A stretch of DNA of 64,000 bases from Lichina pygmaea (lineage: Eukaryota > Ascomycota > Lichinomycetes > Lichinales > Lichinaceae). The notes under the pieces are model-generated. The model made no database searches. It saw nothing but the letters and a program-made list of their open reading frames with translations, and was not told where the DNA came from. Location of the stretch: positions 930,001 through 994,000 of the forward strand of contig OY730169.1 of the NCBI GenBank assembly GCA_963422465.1, given 5' to 3'. Shown here one piece after another: positions 32,771 through 42,879 of the stretch. A program made the translations under genes and the position numbers. Position 1 is the stretch's first letter; each line of letters starts with the position of its first letter.

Positions 32771-34174
32771 ATGTCAAAGAAAAAACCAGAGAAAGAGAAA
32801 GAAAACCAGCCTTCTCCAAGCTCTCAGCAACCCCCAGTGGCTAACTCCCTGGCAGACCAATCCCAGACTCAAGAAAAAGAAGAAGAGAAGGGGCTGACAC
32901 CTCCCCAGCTAGTGGAAGAATGGCTTATCCACACAAAAGCTCCCCAACACATCAAAAAAGCATGGGATAGTATTCTGTCCAAAGTGGCAGAAGCTCTGGA
33001 CAAAGATGTCTCTACTCACTCACCTAACTCCCAGAGTCTCCAGAAGATACTTGAGAGACTGGACAGCATTGAGAAACAAGTCCAAAAACAAAACACCAAG
33101 CCAACATATACCCAGGCAGCCCAGAAAACAGTAGGACAGGAAATCCCTGTTCTAACCAGAATCCACAGTGAAATCACTATCAGACCTGGAACTCAGACTG
33201 GCCAGCTAGCAAACAGAACACCAGCCCAGCTCATGGAAGCTCTCAAGAAGAAAACACCACTCTCCTGCCAAAAAGAAATAAGAGCAGCCAGAAAACTACC
33301 CTCAGGAGATATTATAATCTCTCTGGAAACTCCTCAAGCCAAGACTCAGCTAGAGGAAAACAAGGACTGGATCCCAGCTGTCTTTACAGCAGAGGCCAAG
33401 ATATCACCCAGAATCTTTCCAGTGCTAGTCCATGGGGTGCAGACAAAAGACTTCAAGCCAGAAAACCTGGAGGAAACAAAAAAGACAATCTTCTCCCAAA
33501 ACCCTGGGATGGAAAGTAAGGTCAACATCCTAAGAACCTACTGGTCCAGAAAAGCCAAACTCCTCCAGAAGCCAGTCACATCTCTACATCTGGATCTAGC
33601 CACCCCAGAGCAAGCAAACCTCCTAATTGAGAAAGGAGTAGTTCTAGGATACACTCTACATGAAGTAGAACCAGCCCTGCTAGCAACATCAGTCACCCAG
33701 TGCTACAAATGTGCTAGGTTTGGACACCAAGCACGCACTTGCCAAGCCCAAGCCCAGTGCACAGCCTGTGGAGGAAAGCATGCCAGAAAAGACTGCCAGA
33801 CTTCTCCAGAAACTCTAACACCAAAATGTGCAAACTGCAAGGGAAACCACCCAGCCTGGTCAAAGTCCTGCCAGAAAAAACAGGAAGTAATCCAGAAAGC
33901 AAGAGAGGTATGGCTAGCAAGACCAGGGAGGTACACAATAGCTCCCAGACTAGCTCTACCTCAGACTCCCTCAACACAAGAAAAAAGGCCAAGTCTACAA
34001 GACAGACAAGAAGCTAAGAAAAGAAAACAAGGGGAAGTACTAAGAGCATGCTCAAGCTTAAGACTGGACACTCAGCTCCCCACTTTCCCACTTGCACAGA
34101 ACTCAGAGTTCCAAATCAACATACTCAGAAAAAAAGCTACTGAGATCTTGGAAGACTCTAGCCAAGAGGATTAA
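32771..34174 (+). CDS. LINE B ORF1 (zinc-knuckle RNA-binding protein)
   Basis: 467 residues. The basic, Lys/Glu/Gln-rich N-terminus (MSKKKPEKEKENQPSPSSQQ) is followed by a short helical stretch (ILERLDSIEKQVQKQ, about 96-110) that could mediate oligomers. A central block is shared with family A (KVNILRTYWSRK). Knuckles lie at about 314-370: CYKCARFGHQARTC, CTACGGKHARKDC and CANCKGNHPAWSKSC. It packages element RNA. Its stop and the ORF2 start share one base. Confidence 0.92.
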   Translation: MSKKKPEKEKENQPSPSSQQPPVANSLADQSQTQEKEEEKGLTPPQLVEEWLIHTKAPQHIKKAWDSILSKVAEALDKDVSTHSPNSQSLQKILERLDSIEKQVQKQNTKPTYTQAAQKTVGQEIPVLTRIHSEITIRPGTQTGQLANRTPAQLMEALKKKTPLSCQKEIRAARKLPSGDIIISLETPQAKTQLEENKDWIPAVFTAEAKISPRIFPVLVHGVQTKDFKPENLEETKKTIFSQNPGMESKVNILRTYWSRKAKLLQKPVTSLHLDLATPEQANLLIEKGVVLGYTLHEVEPALLATSVTQCYKCARFGHQARTCQAQAQCTACGGKHARKDCQTSPETLTPKCANCKGNHPAWSKSCQKKQEVIQKAREVWLARPGRYTIAPRLALPQTPSTQEKRPSLQDRQEAKKRKQGEVLRACSSLRLDTQLPTFPLAQNSEFQINILRKKATEILEDSSQED

Positions 34175-37100
34175 TGAGTTACTCCACACTTAACCTTCTC
34201 CAGTACAATGTCCAGAAAAGCCAGACATGCCAAGAACTTCTACTGGCAAACCCTAGACTACAGGAAGTGGACATCATCACTCTGCAAGAACCCTGGAAAA
34301 ACCCCCACCAAGAATCAAGCATCTCTACAACATTCTCAGCCTTCTACCCTTTACAAAGCCAGGAGCTAGGGAGAACACTTGTTCTTGTTAACAGAAGAAT
34401 TTTGCGGTCATCTATAAGCCCAATTTTCTGGAGTAAAGATCTAGTCTCCTTGGAGATAAGAGTTCAAACAAAGTCATTCTGGATCCACAACCTCTATTTC
34501 ACACCCACAAGCCAAAGGAACTATAGAGAGTCAGCTCAGACTCTTCTAGACCTACTGGAACAAGCTATCCAAAAAGAGGGTGAACATATTCTCCTGACAG
34601 ACTCAAATCTCCACCACCCAAGTTGGTCAAAGTCAAGCCAGCTATACTCAGAACTGGCCTTATCCTTCAAGAACCTAACAGACAAATGGGGACTAGAGCT
34701 GGCAATAGCTCCCTACACACCAACAAGAGCAAGAACTCTTCTAGAACCACCTTCATCAGCAATTGATCTTTCTTTTATTTCAAGTTCTTTACTTAATTCT
34801 CTTATTTACTCACAAATTAACATGAGATTCCACACAGGGTCAGACCACAGACCAGTGCACACAATTCTCAGTCTGGAGACTCCAAGAAAAACCAGAACAG
34901 ACAAAAAGAACTGGAGAACTCTGGATGCTAGTCAAGCAAGACAAGAAGCTGATAACCTACCACCTATTCCATCTCTTACTAGCAAGAAAGAAGTGGATGA
35001 TTACCTGGAAAGACTGGACAAAACTCTCCAAGAAATTGCAAACAAGACAACCCAACCTTGCAAAGAGTCCAGGTATGCAGTACCATGGTGGAACCAGGAA
35101 ATCAAAGAAATAATCCAGGAGGAAAGAAAAGTAAGAAGAAAAGTACTCCAAGGCCAAGAGGAAACCACCAGACTAGAGGAGATAACTAAAAAGAAAAAGA
35201 GTCTGATCAGACAAGCCAAAAGAAAGACATTCAGAACACATCTCCACCAGCTAGCAGAAACCCAGGACTACTGGAGAATTGCCAAATGGGGAAAAGAAAA
35301 AGCTGGCAAAGTTCCTGACCTACCAATAGTCCCAGAACTTATAGGACAACAAGGACAGCTGGCAAAGTCTTTTGAAGAGAAAACAGAAGCTTTCAGGACT
35401 CAATTCTTCTCTCTTCCCCTACAGCCAGAGCCAGAGGAACAGGACCTGCCAGAAGAAACCCAGGAATGGCAACTATCCCAAGAAGTCTCCAAGGAAGAAG
35501 TACAAGAGGTTCTAAAGAAGAAAAAACCTCTCTCAGCACCAGGCCAAGATACTCTACCAAATGGATTTCTAAGAGCACTGGGAGACCATTTCAACAAAAG
35601 AATTGCTAAGGTTTTGGAGGCTTGCTGGAGACTGGAATACTTTCCAGACAGGTACAAGTCAGCCAAGACAATCTGCCTAAGGAAACCTGGCAAGGGATCC
35701 TACTGTCAAGCAAAAGCATGGCGCCCTATAGCTCTCCTGAATACAATTGGGAAGCTAATGGAAGCTATTGCAGCTGCAAGACTAAGTGAACTAGCTGAGA
35801 AAGAAAATCTCTTGCCAGAAATCCAGATGGGATTCAGAAAAGGAAGATCAACAGAATCAGCACTTTTTCTTCTGACCTCCCAGGTAGAAAAGATCTGGAA
35901 AGAAGGAATGGTTGCTAGTCTTCTCTCTCTAGACATCTCTGGAGCCTATGACAGAGTCTTGCCAGAAGTTCTCAGAAAGATCCTGATTAAGAGAATGATT
36001 CCTAAGTGGTTTGTATCCTGGATCTTTTCCTTCACTACTTCACGTACTACCTCTCTGGTGTTTGATGACTCAGAATCCCCCCAGTTCCCTATATACTGTG
36101 GAGTCCCTCAAGGATCACCTTTCTCTCCTATTCTATTTCTTTTCTATATCTCAGAACTGCACAATACTGTACACACCCCTGAGAAAGGAGTTTCAGCACT
36201 TGGTTTTGCAGATGACACTAATCTTCTTGCATTCTCCTCCTCCTTGAAAAGCAACCTTCTCAAGTTGAAGTCTACACATTCCAAATGTCAGGACTGGGCA
36301 AGAAAACATAGTATGAAGTTTGCACCTGAAAAGTATGAACTTCTCCATTTTTCTAGAAGAAGAAGAGACAATCTTCAGCTCAGTCTAAGACTTGGAGAAG
36401 TGGTACTTCAACCAAAAGAAGAAGTGCGCATCTTGGGACTTTACTTTGACTCAAAACTTGTCTGGAAAAAACACCAAAAAATCATTTCACAGAAAGCCTC
36501 CAAATATGTCTCAGCTTTATCCAGAACAACCTACTCTACTTGGGGACTACCAGTCCTAACAGCACGTCATGTCTACACTGCTATACTAAGATCTCTTCTT
36601 AGTTATGCAGTAGGAGTCTGGTTCAATCCCCAAAAGAAACTCTCTAATATTATTTCATTATCTACTTTCCAAAATAAATGTTTAAGAACTATAGGAGGTG
36701 TCTTTAAAGCCACTCCTATTTTCCTACTTGAATCAGAACTATTTCTACCCCCTCTAGACTTATACTTCAAGCTGAGAACAGCATGTTTTCTTTCATCTTT
36801 CTATTTAAACACACTACCCAACTCTCCTTCTACACTTCTCCACAAACTACACAGTCAAATTTCTCTCTATGTTTCTTCTCTCAGAACTACACCAAAGTCT
36901 CTGACAACTATTTCTCTAAACTGGAGAACAGTCTGGCTGGAACAACTAACTACTAACCAAGACTTCTCAAAGAAACGTCTACAGGAGGTTTTCCACAAAG
37001 AATGGGAAGCCAGATGGCAGGTAAGCAGAGGAAATTGTTCTTCTATTTGGGACATGTTCACCAGAAGGCCACAGAAGAAAAACCTCAATATCTTCAAAGA

Positions 37101-37413
37101 TTTGAGAAAAGCTGAGTCTAGTCTATTTCTTCAAATTCTGTCAGCAAGAATGGGACTGGCCAGTTTTCTTTTCAGAGCAAATGTTCCAGACTTTAACTCC
37201 CCTCTATGCACATGTGGTTTTGGAGAAGAAACAGCCCAACACATCACTTTTTTCTGTAACAAATTTTCAAACCAAAGACAACAAGTCCAATTCCCTCTAC
37301 AAGATTTCCCATCTATCTTATTCTCCTCCAAGCTACTTCCTAAACTTCTTTTCTGGTTTATGTCTTTGAAAAGACTTGACCAGTTCAACCTAGCCCACCA
37401 ACTCTCTTTCTAA
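34174..37413 (+). CDS. LINE B ORF2 (APE endonuclease-reverse transcriptase)
   Basis: 1,079 residues, uninterrupted. The endonuclease fills about 1-230 (LLQYNVQKSQ, LQEPWKNPHQ, TDSNLHHPSW, GSDHRPVH), the domain that nicks the target. A basic linker follows. RT runs about 500-740 (WRPIALLNTIGKLMEAI; LDISGAYDRV near 586; GVPQGSPFSPILF near 642; LGFADDTNLLAF with the catalytic Asp pair near 679). The C-terminal region ends in a Cys/His motif (CTCGFGEETAQHITFFC, about 1011). The RNase H domain of canonical Tad elements is not recognisable between RT and that motif. With ORF1 this is the best candidate for an active element in the window. Confidence 0.94.
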   Translation: MSYSTLNLLQYNVQKSQTCQELLLANPRLQEVDIITLQEPWKNPHQESSISTTFSAFYPLQSQELGRTLVLVNRRILRSSISPIFWSKDLVSLEIRVQTKSFWIHNLYFTPTSQRNYRESAQTLLDLLEQAIQKEGEHILLTDSNLHHPSWSKSSQLYSELALSFKNLTDKWGLELAIAPYTPTRARTLLEPPSSAIDLSFISSSLLNSLIYSQINMRFHTGSDHRPVHTILSLETPRKTRTDKKNWRTLDASQARQEADNLPPIPSLTSKKEVDDYLERLDKTLQEIANKTTQPCKESRYAVPWWNQEIKEIIQEERKVRRKVLQGQEETTRLEEITKKKKSLIRQAKRKTFRTHLHQLAETQDYWRIAKWGKEKAGKVPDLPIVPELIGQQGQLAKSFEEKTEAFRTQFFSLPLQPEPEEQDLPEETQEWQLSQEVSKEEVQEVLKKKKPLSAPGQDTLPNGFLRALGDHFNKRIAKVLEACWRLEYFPDRYKSAKTICLRKPGKGSYCQAKAWRPIALLNTIGKLMEAIAAARLSELAEKENLLPEIQMGFRKGRSTESALFLLTSQVEKIWKEGMVASLLSLDISGAYDRVLPEVLRKILIKRMIPKWFVSWIFSFTTSRTTSLVFDDSESPQFPIYCGVPQGSPFSPILFLFYISELHNTVHTPEKGVSALGFADDTNLLAFSSSLKSNLLKLKSTHSKCQDWARKHSMKFAPEKYELLHFSRRRRDNLQLSLRLGEVVLQPKEEVRILGLYFDSKLVWKKHQKIISQKASKYVSALSRTTYSTWGLPVLTARHVYTAILRSLLSYAVGVWFNPQKKLSNIISLSTFQNKCLRTIGGVFKATPIFLLESELFLPPLDLYFKLRTACFLSSFYLNTLPNSPSTLLHKLHSQISLYVSSLRTTPKSLTTISLNWRTVWLEQLTTNQDFSKKRLQEVFHKEWEARWQVSRGNCSSIWDMFTRRPQKKNLNIFKDLRKAESSLFLQILSARMGLASFLFRANVPDFNSPLCTCGFGEETAQHITFFCNKFSNQRQQVQFPLQDFPSILFSSKLLPKLLFWFMSLKRLDQFNLAHQLSF

Positions 37414-37620
37414 GCTCTACCAAGTCAACTGTTTGTTTTAACAAATAGCTACATGTACAAATTTCCTTAGCTACTGTATATTCCACAAGTTTTTCCCTAG
37501 TCTCTCCCAAGCTCCAGTTTTTATTCCTCCAAAGGTTTTCTGGAGAAACAAACATGTACCTCGAAGTTCTGCATGGCTCTACAGCTAAATCAGTGTAAGA
37601 ATAAAATAAATAAATAAAAT

Positions 37621-37872
37621 GATGTGCAACTACAGGACAGTTTGACAACAAGAACACTGATGACACAACAACACCAGCAACAGTGGTGGACATCTGTGTC
37701 AGTCAAGGATATTGTATTTCAGGACTCAGAGGGAGAGAGTGACTCCTGTCACGTGGCTTTCCACGTGACCCCTCTACATCTATATAGACGCTCCCTAGCA
37801 GCAGTAGTTCTAGGGATTTCATCACCTGATTGACCCCCTTCGACTCTATCAGCTGTTCATCGCCTACGCAAT
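37621..37872. other. Spacer with an E-box inverted repeat and TATA, perhaps an LTR scrap
   Basis: Holds an inverted repeat with arms GTCACGTGG/CCACGTGAC (37,748-37,769), giving two CACGTG boxes, followed by a TATA-like ctatatagac. The combination resembles retroelement promoters such as LTR2, but no boundary can be placed. Confidence 0.35.
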
Positions 37873-40800
37873 TTACCCCATGAAAGTAGCAAAACTCATC
37901 CACTCCTCATCCTCCTTCATCCTCTCCAGCTCCTCGGGCCACATCCCAAGCAACAACTCGACACCGCCGTCCTTGCACATGGGCAACACAATTCCCATGC
38001 GATGCGCAGCATTCTGCACCCCGTGCAGCAGCCTCAGCGCCGCCGGCTCGCCGCCGCTGCCGAAGAACTCGCCACCAAATGCTAGCACTCCAGTCGCGAA
38101 CAGCATCAGGTTGGTGATCATCAGGTCCATTCCATCGTGCCGCATGAATGCATACTTGAGGGTGGTGTAATCCCCCACCGTGCGCATGAGCGTGTACGCG
38201 TCGTGGAAGAGGCTCGGGCGGATGTGCGACGAGGACTCGCGGAGCAGGAGCGCGATCTGCGCTATGCTGGTGTCGGCCGACACGAGCGACGACAGCGACA
38301 TGGTGGGGCGGTTGATGACGAGGAGGTTGCCCATGTACGTCGCTGGTAGGCGGGAGGAGAAGTACGGACGGCCGTCGATGGGGAGTTCCAGGATTGAGAC
38401 GGCGTCGGAGCTGTATGTGGCCTTGTGCAGGTCTTTTGCTACTGCATGGCGCGCGCGGATGGCCGCGCGCCAGAAGACGGCCTGGATGATGTCGCTGGCC
38501 GACGGTGGCGTGCCATCCTTTACCAGGGGGTCGGCGGCGACTTCGGCTTGGAGGTGCGCCAAGTTCTCGGGGGAGATGTAGAACATGCTCGTGTCGAGGT
38601 GGTGGTCCTGCAGGCTCGGTGGCGGGCGGAAAGACGGTGCCGGCGGCGTCGAGAAGTTGACCTTGGTGGCGTCGACGTCCTCGGGCGCCTGGAAGCCGAG
38701 GTAGCTCCACACGGACGGGTCGATCTCCGAGGCCGGCTTGGCGTAGCCTTCTTGCTCGTAGATGACATGCGGGAGGGAGCGGTTCATACTCTCCGCGTTG
38801 ATCCAGGCGCCCGTCGCGGTGACGTCGCCCTGAAGGTAGCGGCAGCTCTCGGCCCAGGCACGCATGACGGTGACGAAGCCGGTGCCGTCGAAGACCGAGT
38901 GATGGAAGCCCACGACCAACAAGCAGCCGCCTGACACAAAGTTGGCTTGGGCGAGCATGATGTCGGCCGGCAGGGAGGGGTAGTACGGGGCTTGGCAGAC
39001 GAGGTCATCGTTGACCTTCGAGGCGACAAAGCCGCCTTCGCGTAGTTTGTCAAAAGACGGGAGGACGTGCGACAGGTCGCGGTAGATCAGCTGCCGGGGG
39101 GTAGAGGGATCGGTGGCCTGGTCTGGCGGCGTGAGGTGCACCTGGCCCGGCTTGTATCCGGGTTCTTGCTTGGAGACGTCGGTGATCTTGTAGTCGAGGG
39201 TCGGGACGAGTCCGATTGTGCGGGCGAGGCCGGCCTGCAGACCCGCAAAGACCTTCTCGAAGCTGACGCCGTCGCGCAGTGGGATGTAGAGGAGCATGTT
39301 GGCGTACAGCTTGGGCATCATGTGGTCCATCTCGGTCATCTTCAGCGACGTGGGCGCCTTGTACTTCTCCAGCAGCCCCTTCATCTTGGTCAGCTTCTCC
39401 TCGAGCTCGGCGTCGCCGTTTCCGGTCTTTGCGCCCTGCCCCAGCTTGGCCAGGGCGGCGGAGAACTTGGCGACGGTCGGGTTAGCGTACAGGTGTCGCG
39501 GCGCCAGGATGTCCTGCAGGCCCGTCGCACCCTGGAGAGCACGGATGACGTGGACCACCCGGAGCGAGTCGAGGCCAAGGTTGAAGAGATCGGCGTCTAC
39601 CGCGACGTGTTGCAGCCCGGGTAACACGAAGGCGATGATCTCGCGGACGGCGGCGACGATGGATTCGACCGAGCTCGTGTCGACTGTCACCGAGAGCGTA
39701 GTCTCGGGATCGATCGAGCTGTAGAAACGCTCAATGTAGTCGGCGTAGAGGGCGAGGGTGTCGTGTCTCTTGATAGTGTCCTTATCGGTGCGCACAAAGG
39801 GCTTGTCGGCCTCGGCAAACATGACGCAGTCCTTGCTCAACTGGTCCTTATGCGTGGATAGACCGTTGGCACGCTGGATCACCTGCCAGATGCTCTCGAA
39901 GAGCTCCTTGTCGACTGGCGTCGCCGCTGCTGGGTCTTTGAGCTCGATGAGAAGCGCGGCCTGCGGCTTGGCCATTCCGACCAGAAGGCAGCCGTTGACG
40001 GCGGGGTGGTTGGTGATGAGGGCTTCGGTGTCCAGCGGGGAGATCTTGTAGCCGTTGGACAGTACCACGATGTCGTCACTTCTCCCTTTGAAGGCCCAGT
40101 GTCCGGGCTTCGTGGGATGCTTGACGTACAAGTCCTTCAGGTTGACCTCGTCCTTGTCAGGGAAGGTGTGGAAGATGCCCTGGAAGAGTGGTCCATGCTT
40201 GTTGCGGCGGCACCAGTGCTCGTACCCGCCGCTCTCGAGCTCCCTGAACTCGAATCCAGAGTAGGGGTGGAAGGCAAAGTAACGCCAGTCGTCTGTCAAC
40301 CACGAGATTGCCGATGAAGAGGCCCTCTGTGGTGCCCGTCAGGTTGAGCACACGGACGACCTCGTTGACCTTCCCAGCACTGATTGGGCTCGTTGGACCT
40401 GATAACATGCAATCAGATCAGCGCCAGATACTACCATCAATTGTGAAGATAATATCAGGAATCTTACCGCCAGACGCGCAGATGAATTTTGATGAATGGA
40501 ACTTGGCCAGGACATCGGGAGTCTCGCCGAGCTCATCCACAACGGTTGGGACCATGCTCCAAACGTCAAGGCTCGCGTGGTCTGCGAGAGACTCGATGAG
40601 GCCCATGTTGGGGATCACACCGGCCGGTCCCATAACACAGTGCATGGCGAAGAATGATGGCACCACCATGTTCATGATGACGCCAGCTCCCTGTTAAAGT
40701 GGTCAGTAACGAACGCTGAAGTACGCTGTCCGAGACTAAAAAAAAAAGACTCACGTGGCTCATGGGGAATGACGAGTATATCTTATCTTTCTCCTCGAAC

Positions 40801-42879
40801 AATGACGTCCAAGGAGCCATTCCGAGGTCACCCTCGGTGGGAGGGAGCAGGCGGACAGCATCCATAGTCCCGAGTAAAGCATGAGACCACTTCATCGGCT
40901 TTGGCAGGCCGGTTGAGCCCGACGTGTGCAGGATGCAGAATACGTCTTCCGCGGCTTGCTCAAACGTCTTGTCGTAGGGGTAGTGCTCAGCACTGTCGGC
41001 ATCGAGGAGTTCGTCAACTGGCGGCAGATGCAAAACTTGCATTGGTCGGCGTTCGAGACAAGTCTCGATCAGACGGGAAACCGGCTGCTCGGCAGGCTGA
41101 ACCCAGAATTTGCCATCTGCTGCTTGGAGGACAGCCAGGGCGCCCTCGACGCTGTTCTTCGAGGAGAGGAACAGCACCTCATGGCCCGTCTTGATGCAAG
41201 CGTAGGTCAAAAGGACATAGCGGAGATCGTCTGTTTTTGGCATGGTCAGTCGAGTCCCAAGTTCCAGAAGCGTCAAGGGTGTGACCTACGAGGTCCGATA
41301 TAGCCCACCGTCTTCGGAGACGAGCTCTTGCCAACCTGGTTGTGCAGCCACCAAGCTGTTTTGTTGACTGCCTTGGCCATGTCCAGAGCGGAGATCTTCT
41401 GCAGTCCCTGCGAGAGATCAGAGGACTTCGCTACCGAGAAGATGACCCGAGTCGGGTCGGCGGCGGCGAGGTCATCCAGGATGTGAGGGATGAGCCGTTT
41501 CCCGTAGTCACTCGAAGCTGTTGTTACTGGCGGGGCGACTGAAGCAGACGCTGGCTCGGTTGCTGATGACCTGGCCACCGAACGTTCCTCTGAGGGAGTC
41601 TCGAGTGATTGCTTGCACGAGCATGGGGCTGTTGGCTCAGATGACGATTCGTCGGTGACAGAAGCAGCTACTGACGCAACCGGTGGTGTTGGAGGTAGTT
41701 CGGGCGCCTTCTCGCGGAAGTAGCTTGGCCTGCCGTCCTCGAAGACGACTTCCATCAGTGGGTTCTCCTTGAAGTCGCCCATCGGCGCGCTGAGCCACTG
41801 GCCATCGACCATCTGGGCGACGCTGCAATGCCACGGCGTTGTGTAGCCGGTCTTGGTGTCAAGCAGACTCATGGACACCTTGTGCTCGCCGGTGGACTGG
41901 TGGATGGAGAGACGCAAATGGTCTGGGAAGGCGGCCTTGCATGCTCCGGCAAAGGCGTATCCTCTGATCAACATCTCCTTGGCGAGGAACTTGATGTTCT
42001 TCTTGTACAGCTTGATGGACCTCGTGGAGCTGTTTGGTGACACTCTGCCGCTGCCGGAGGGGAAGACATGTTGCAAGTCCGACTCGAGGAACCTGCAGTA
42101 GCCGCGGTACGTCATGAGCGTGTCCGGCTTGGTGGCGATCTCGTGCTCGATGTCGATATCATCTCTGCCCCACTTATTCAGCAGGTGTCGGCGGAAGTTG
42201 GTGGCGTTGGCGACGTAGATGATCTCTTCCAGCTTCTCCGGGAGAGGCAGGTCGGACAGATCCCGAAGGCGCGAGAAGTCAACGTGCGTGAAGGCCTTCT
42301 CGACGGCCATGGCGCGGAGGGCCTGTCCGTAGGCCCACACGTCTTGATCTGGGATGCAGAGCAAGTCTGTACGACAGTCAGCAATCCACCAATCACATGT
42401 CGTCGAGTGAAATGCAACACACCGTTGTAGACAAGGCCGTCAGAGATGACGGTGAGTTTGGCACCCGGCTCGTACACATCGGCGATGCGTTCGCACATGG
42501 TGTTCAGACGCTCCAGCGCCAACTCCTCGGCCTTGTCGGGCAAGATGCCAAAAACCTTGTAGACCTTGTTCGCCGACTTGAAGGGGAACGCCGGAAGACA
42601 CATCTTCACTTGCTTGCCCTCGGCGACATATGACTTGATGACGGAAAGGAACTTGGCAGCGCCGGCGGCATGCCTCACGACCGTGTCCTCGAACTTGTTC
42701 AAGGCGTACTCGTAGATGATGGCCAGAATCTTGGAGGGGATCTCCGATACCTTATCTTCGGGTGATACCGCCTCCATCACCGATACGACAGGTGCCCTCT
42801 CGCCGTTCGAGACATGGCCGTCGCCAACTTGTCCGTTAACAGCCACCATGCGGGGGACTTCCATGATAGATAGGGTCAT
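37873..42879 (-). CDS. crmA: crmA-like isocyanide synthase-NRPS-like hybrid (ICS-A-T-acyltransferase), frame broken
   Basis: Exons: 42,879-42,423, 42,366-41,290, 41,230-40,755, 40,690-40,468 and 40,398-37,873, with introns of 56-69 nt. About 1,585 residues. Residues ~30-380 are an isocyanide synthase (DIT1/PvcA family: CLPAFPFKSANKV, LTVISDGLVYND, RLSIHQSTGEHK, TTPWHCSVAQM), which turns an amino acid into its isonitrile. An adenylation domain follows (~440-900; HTSGSTGLPKP near 612, LTGTTEGLF, GRSDDIVVLSNGYKI), then a thiolation site (LFNLGLDSL, Ser near 1022) and a transferase of the hydroxycinnamoyl/trichothecene acyltransferase type (HHSVFDG near 1243). This order is that of Aspergillus fumigatus CrmA, known for copper-starvation-induced isocyanides. 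Between GNLV and DDWRYF (about 40,291-40,305) the frame shifts by one base. No intron of usable size fits, so it is a mutation, a sequencing error or a very unusual site. Start at MTLSIMEVP. Confidence 0.85.

Larger units (their letters stand above)
32086..37620 (+). mobile_element. LINE B: apparently intact non-LTR retrotransposon
   Basis: 5.5 kb: a 5' untranslated region (32,086-32,770, alignable with family A), two open frames overlapping by one base (TAATG), a 3' untranslated region with the shared LINE tail (gttctgcatggct near 37,567) and an (ATAA)n-like end. No premature stops. A convincing target-site duplication was not found. Confidence 0.92.

Noticed and set aside
32060-37640. Target-site duplication for LINE B
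   Set aside because: The flanks (gcaatgactacaag on the left, gtgcaactacagg on the right) look alike only with gaps, so no duplication is claimed.
37907-38934. Long open frames on both strands over the acyltransferase part of the crmA-like gene
   Set aside because: Shadow frames of a GC-rich coding region; composition is low-complexity and no motif is present.
40293-40303. An intron (GTGGTTGACAG) that would restore the crmA-like frame
   Set aside because: Eleven bases is far too short for splicing; the other introns of the gene are 56-69 nt.
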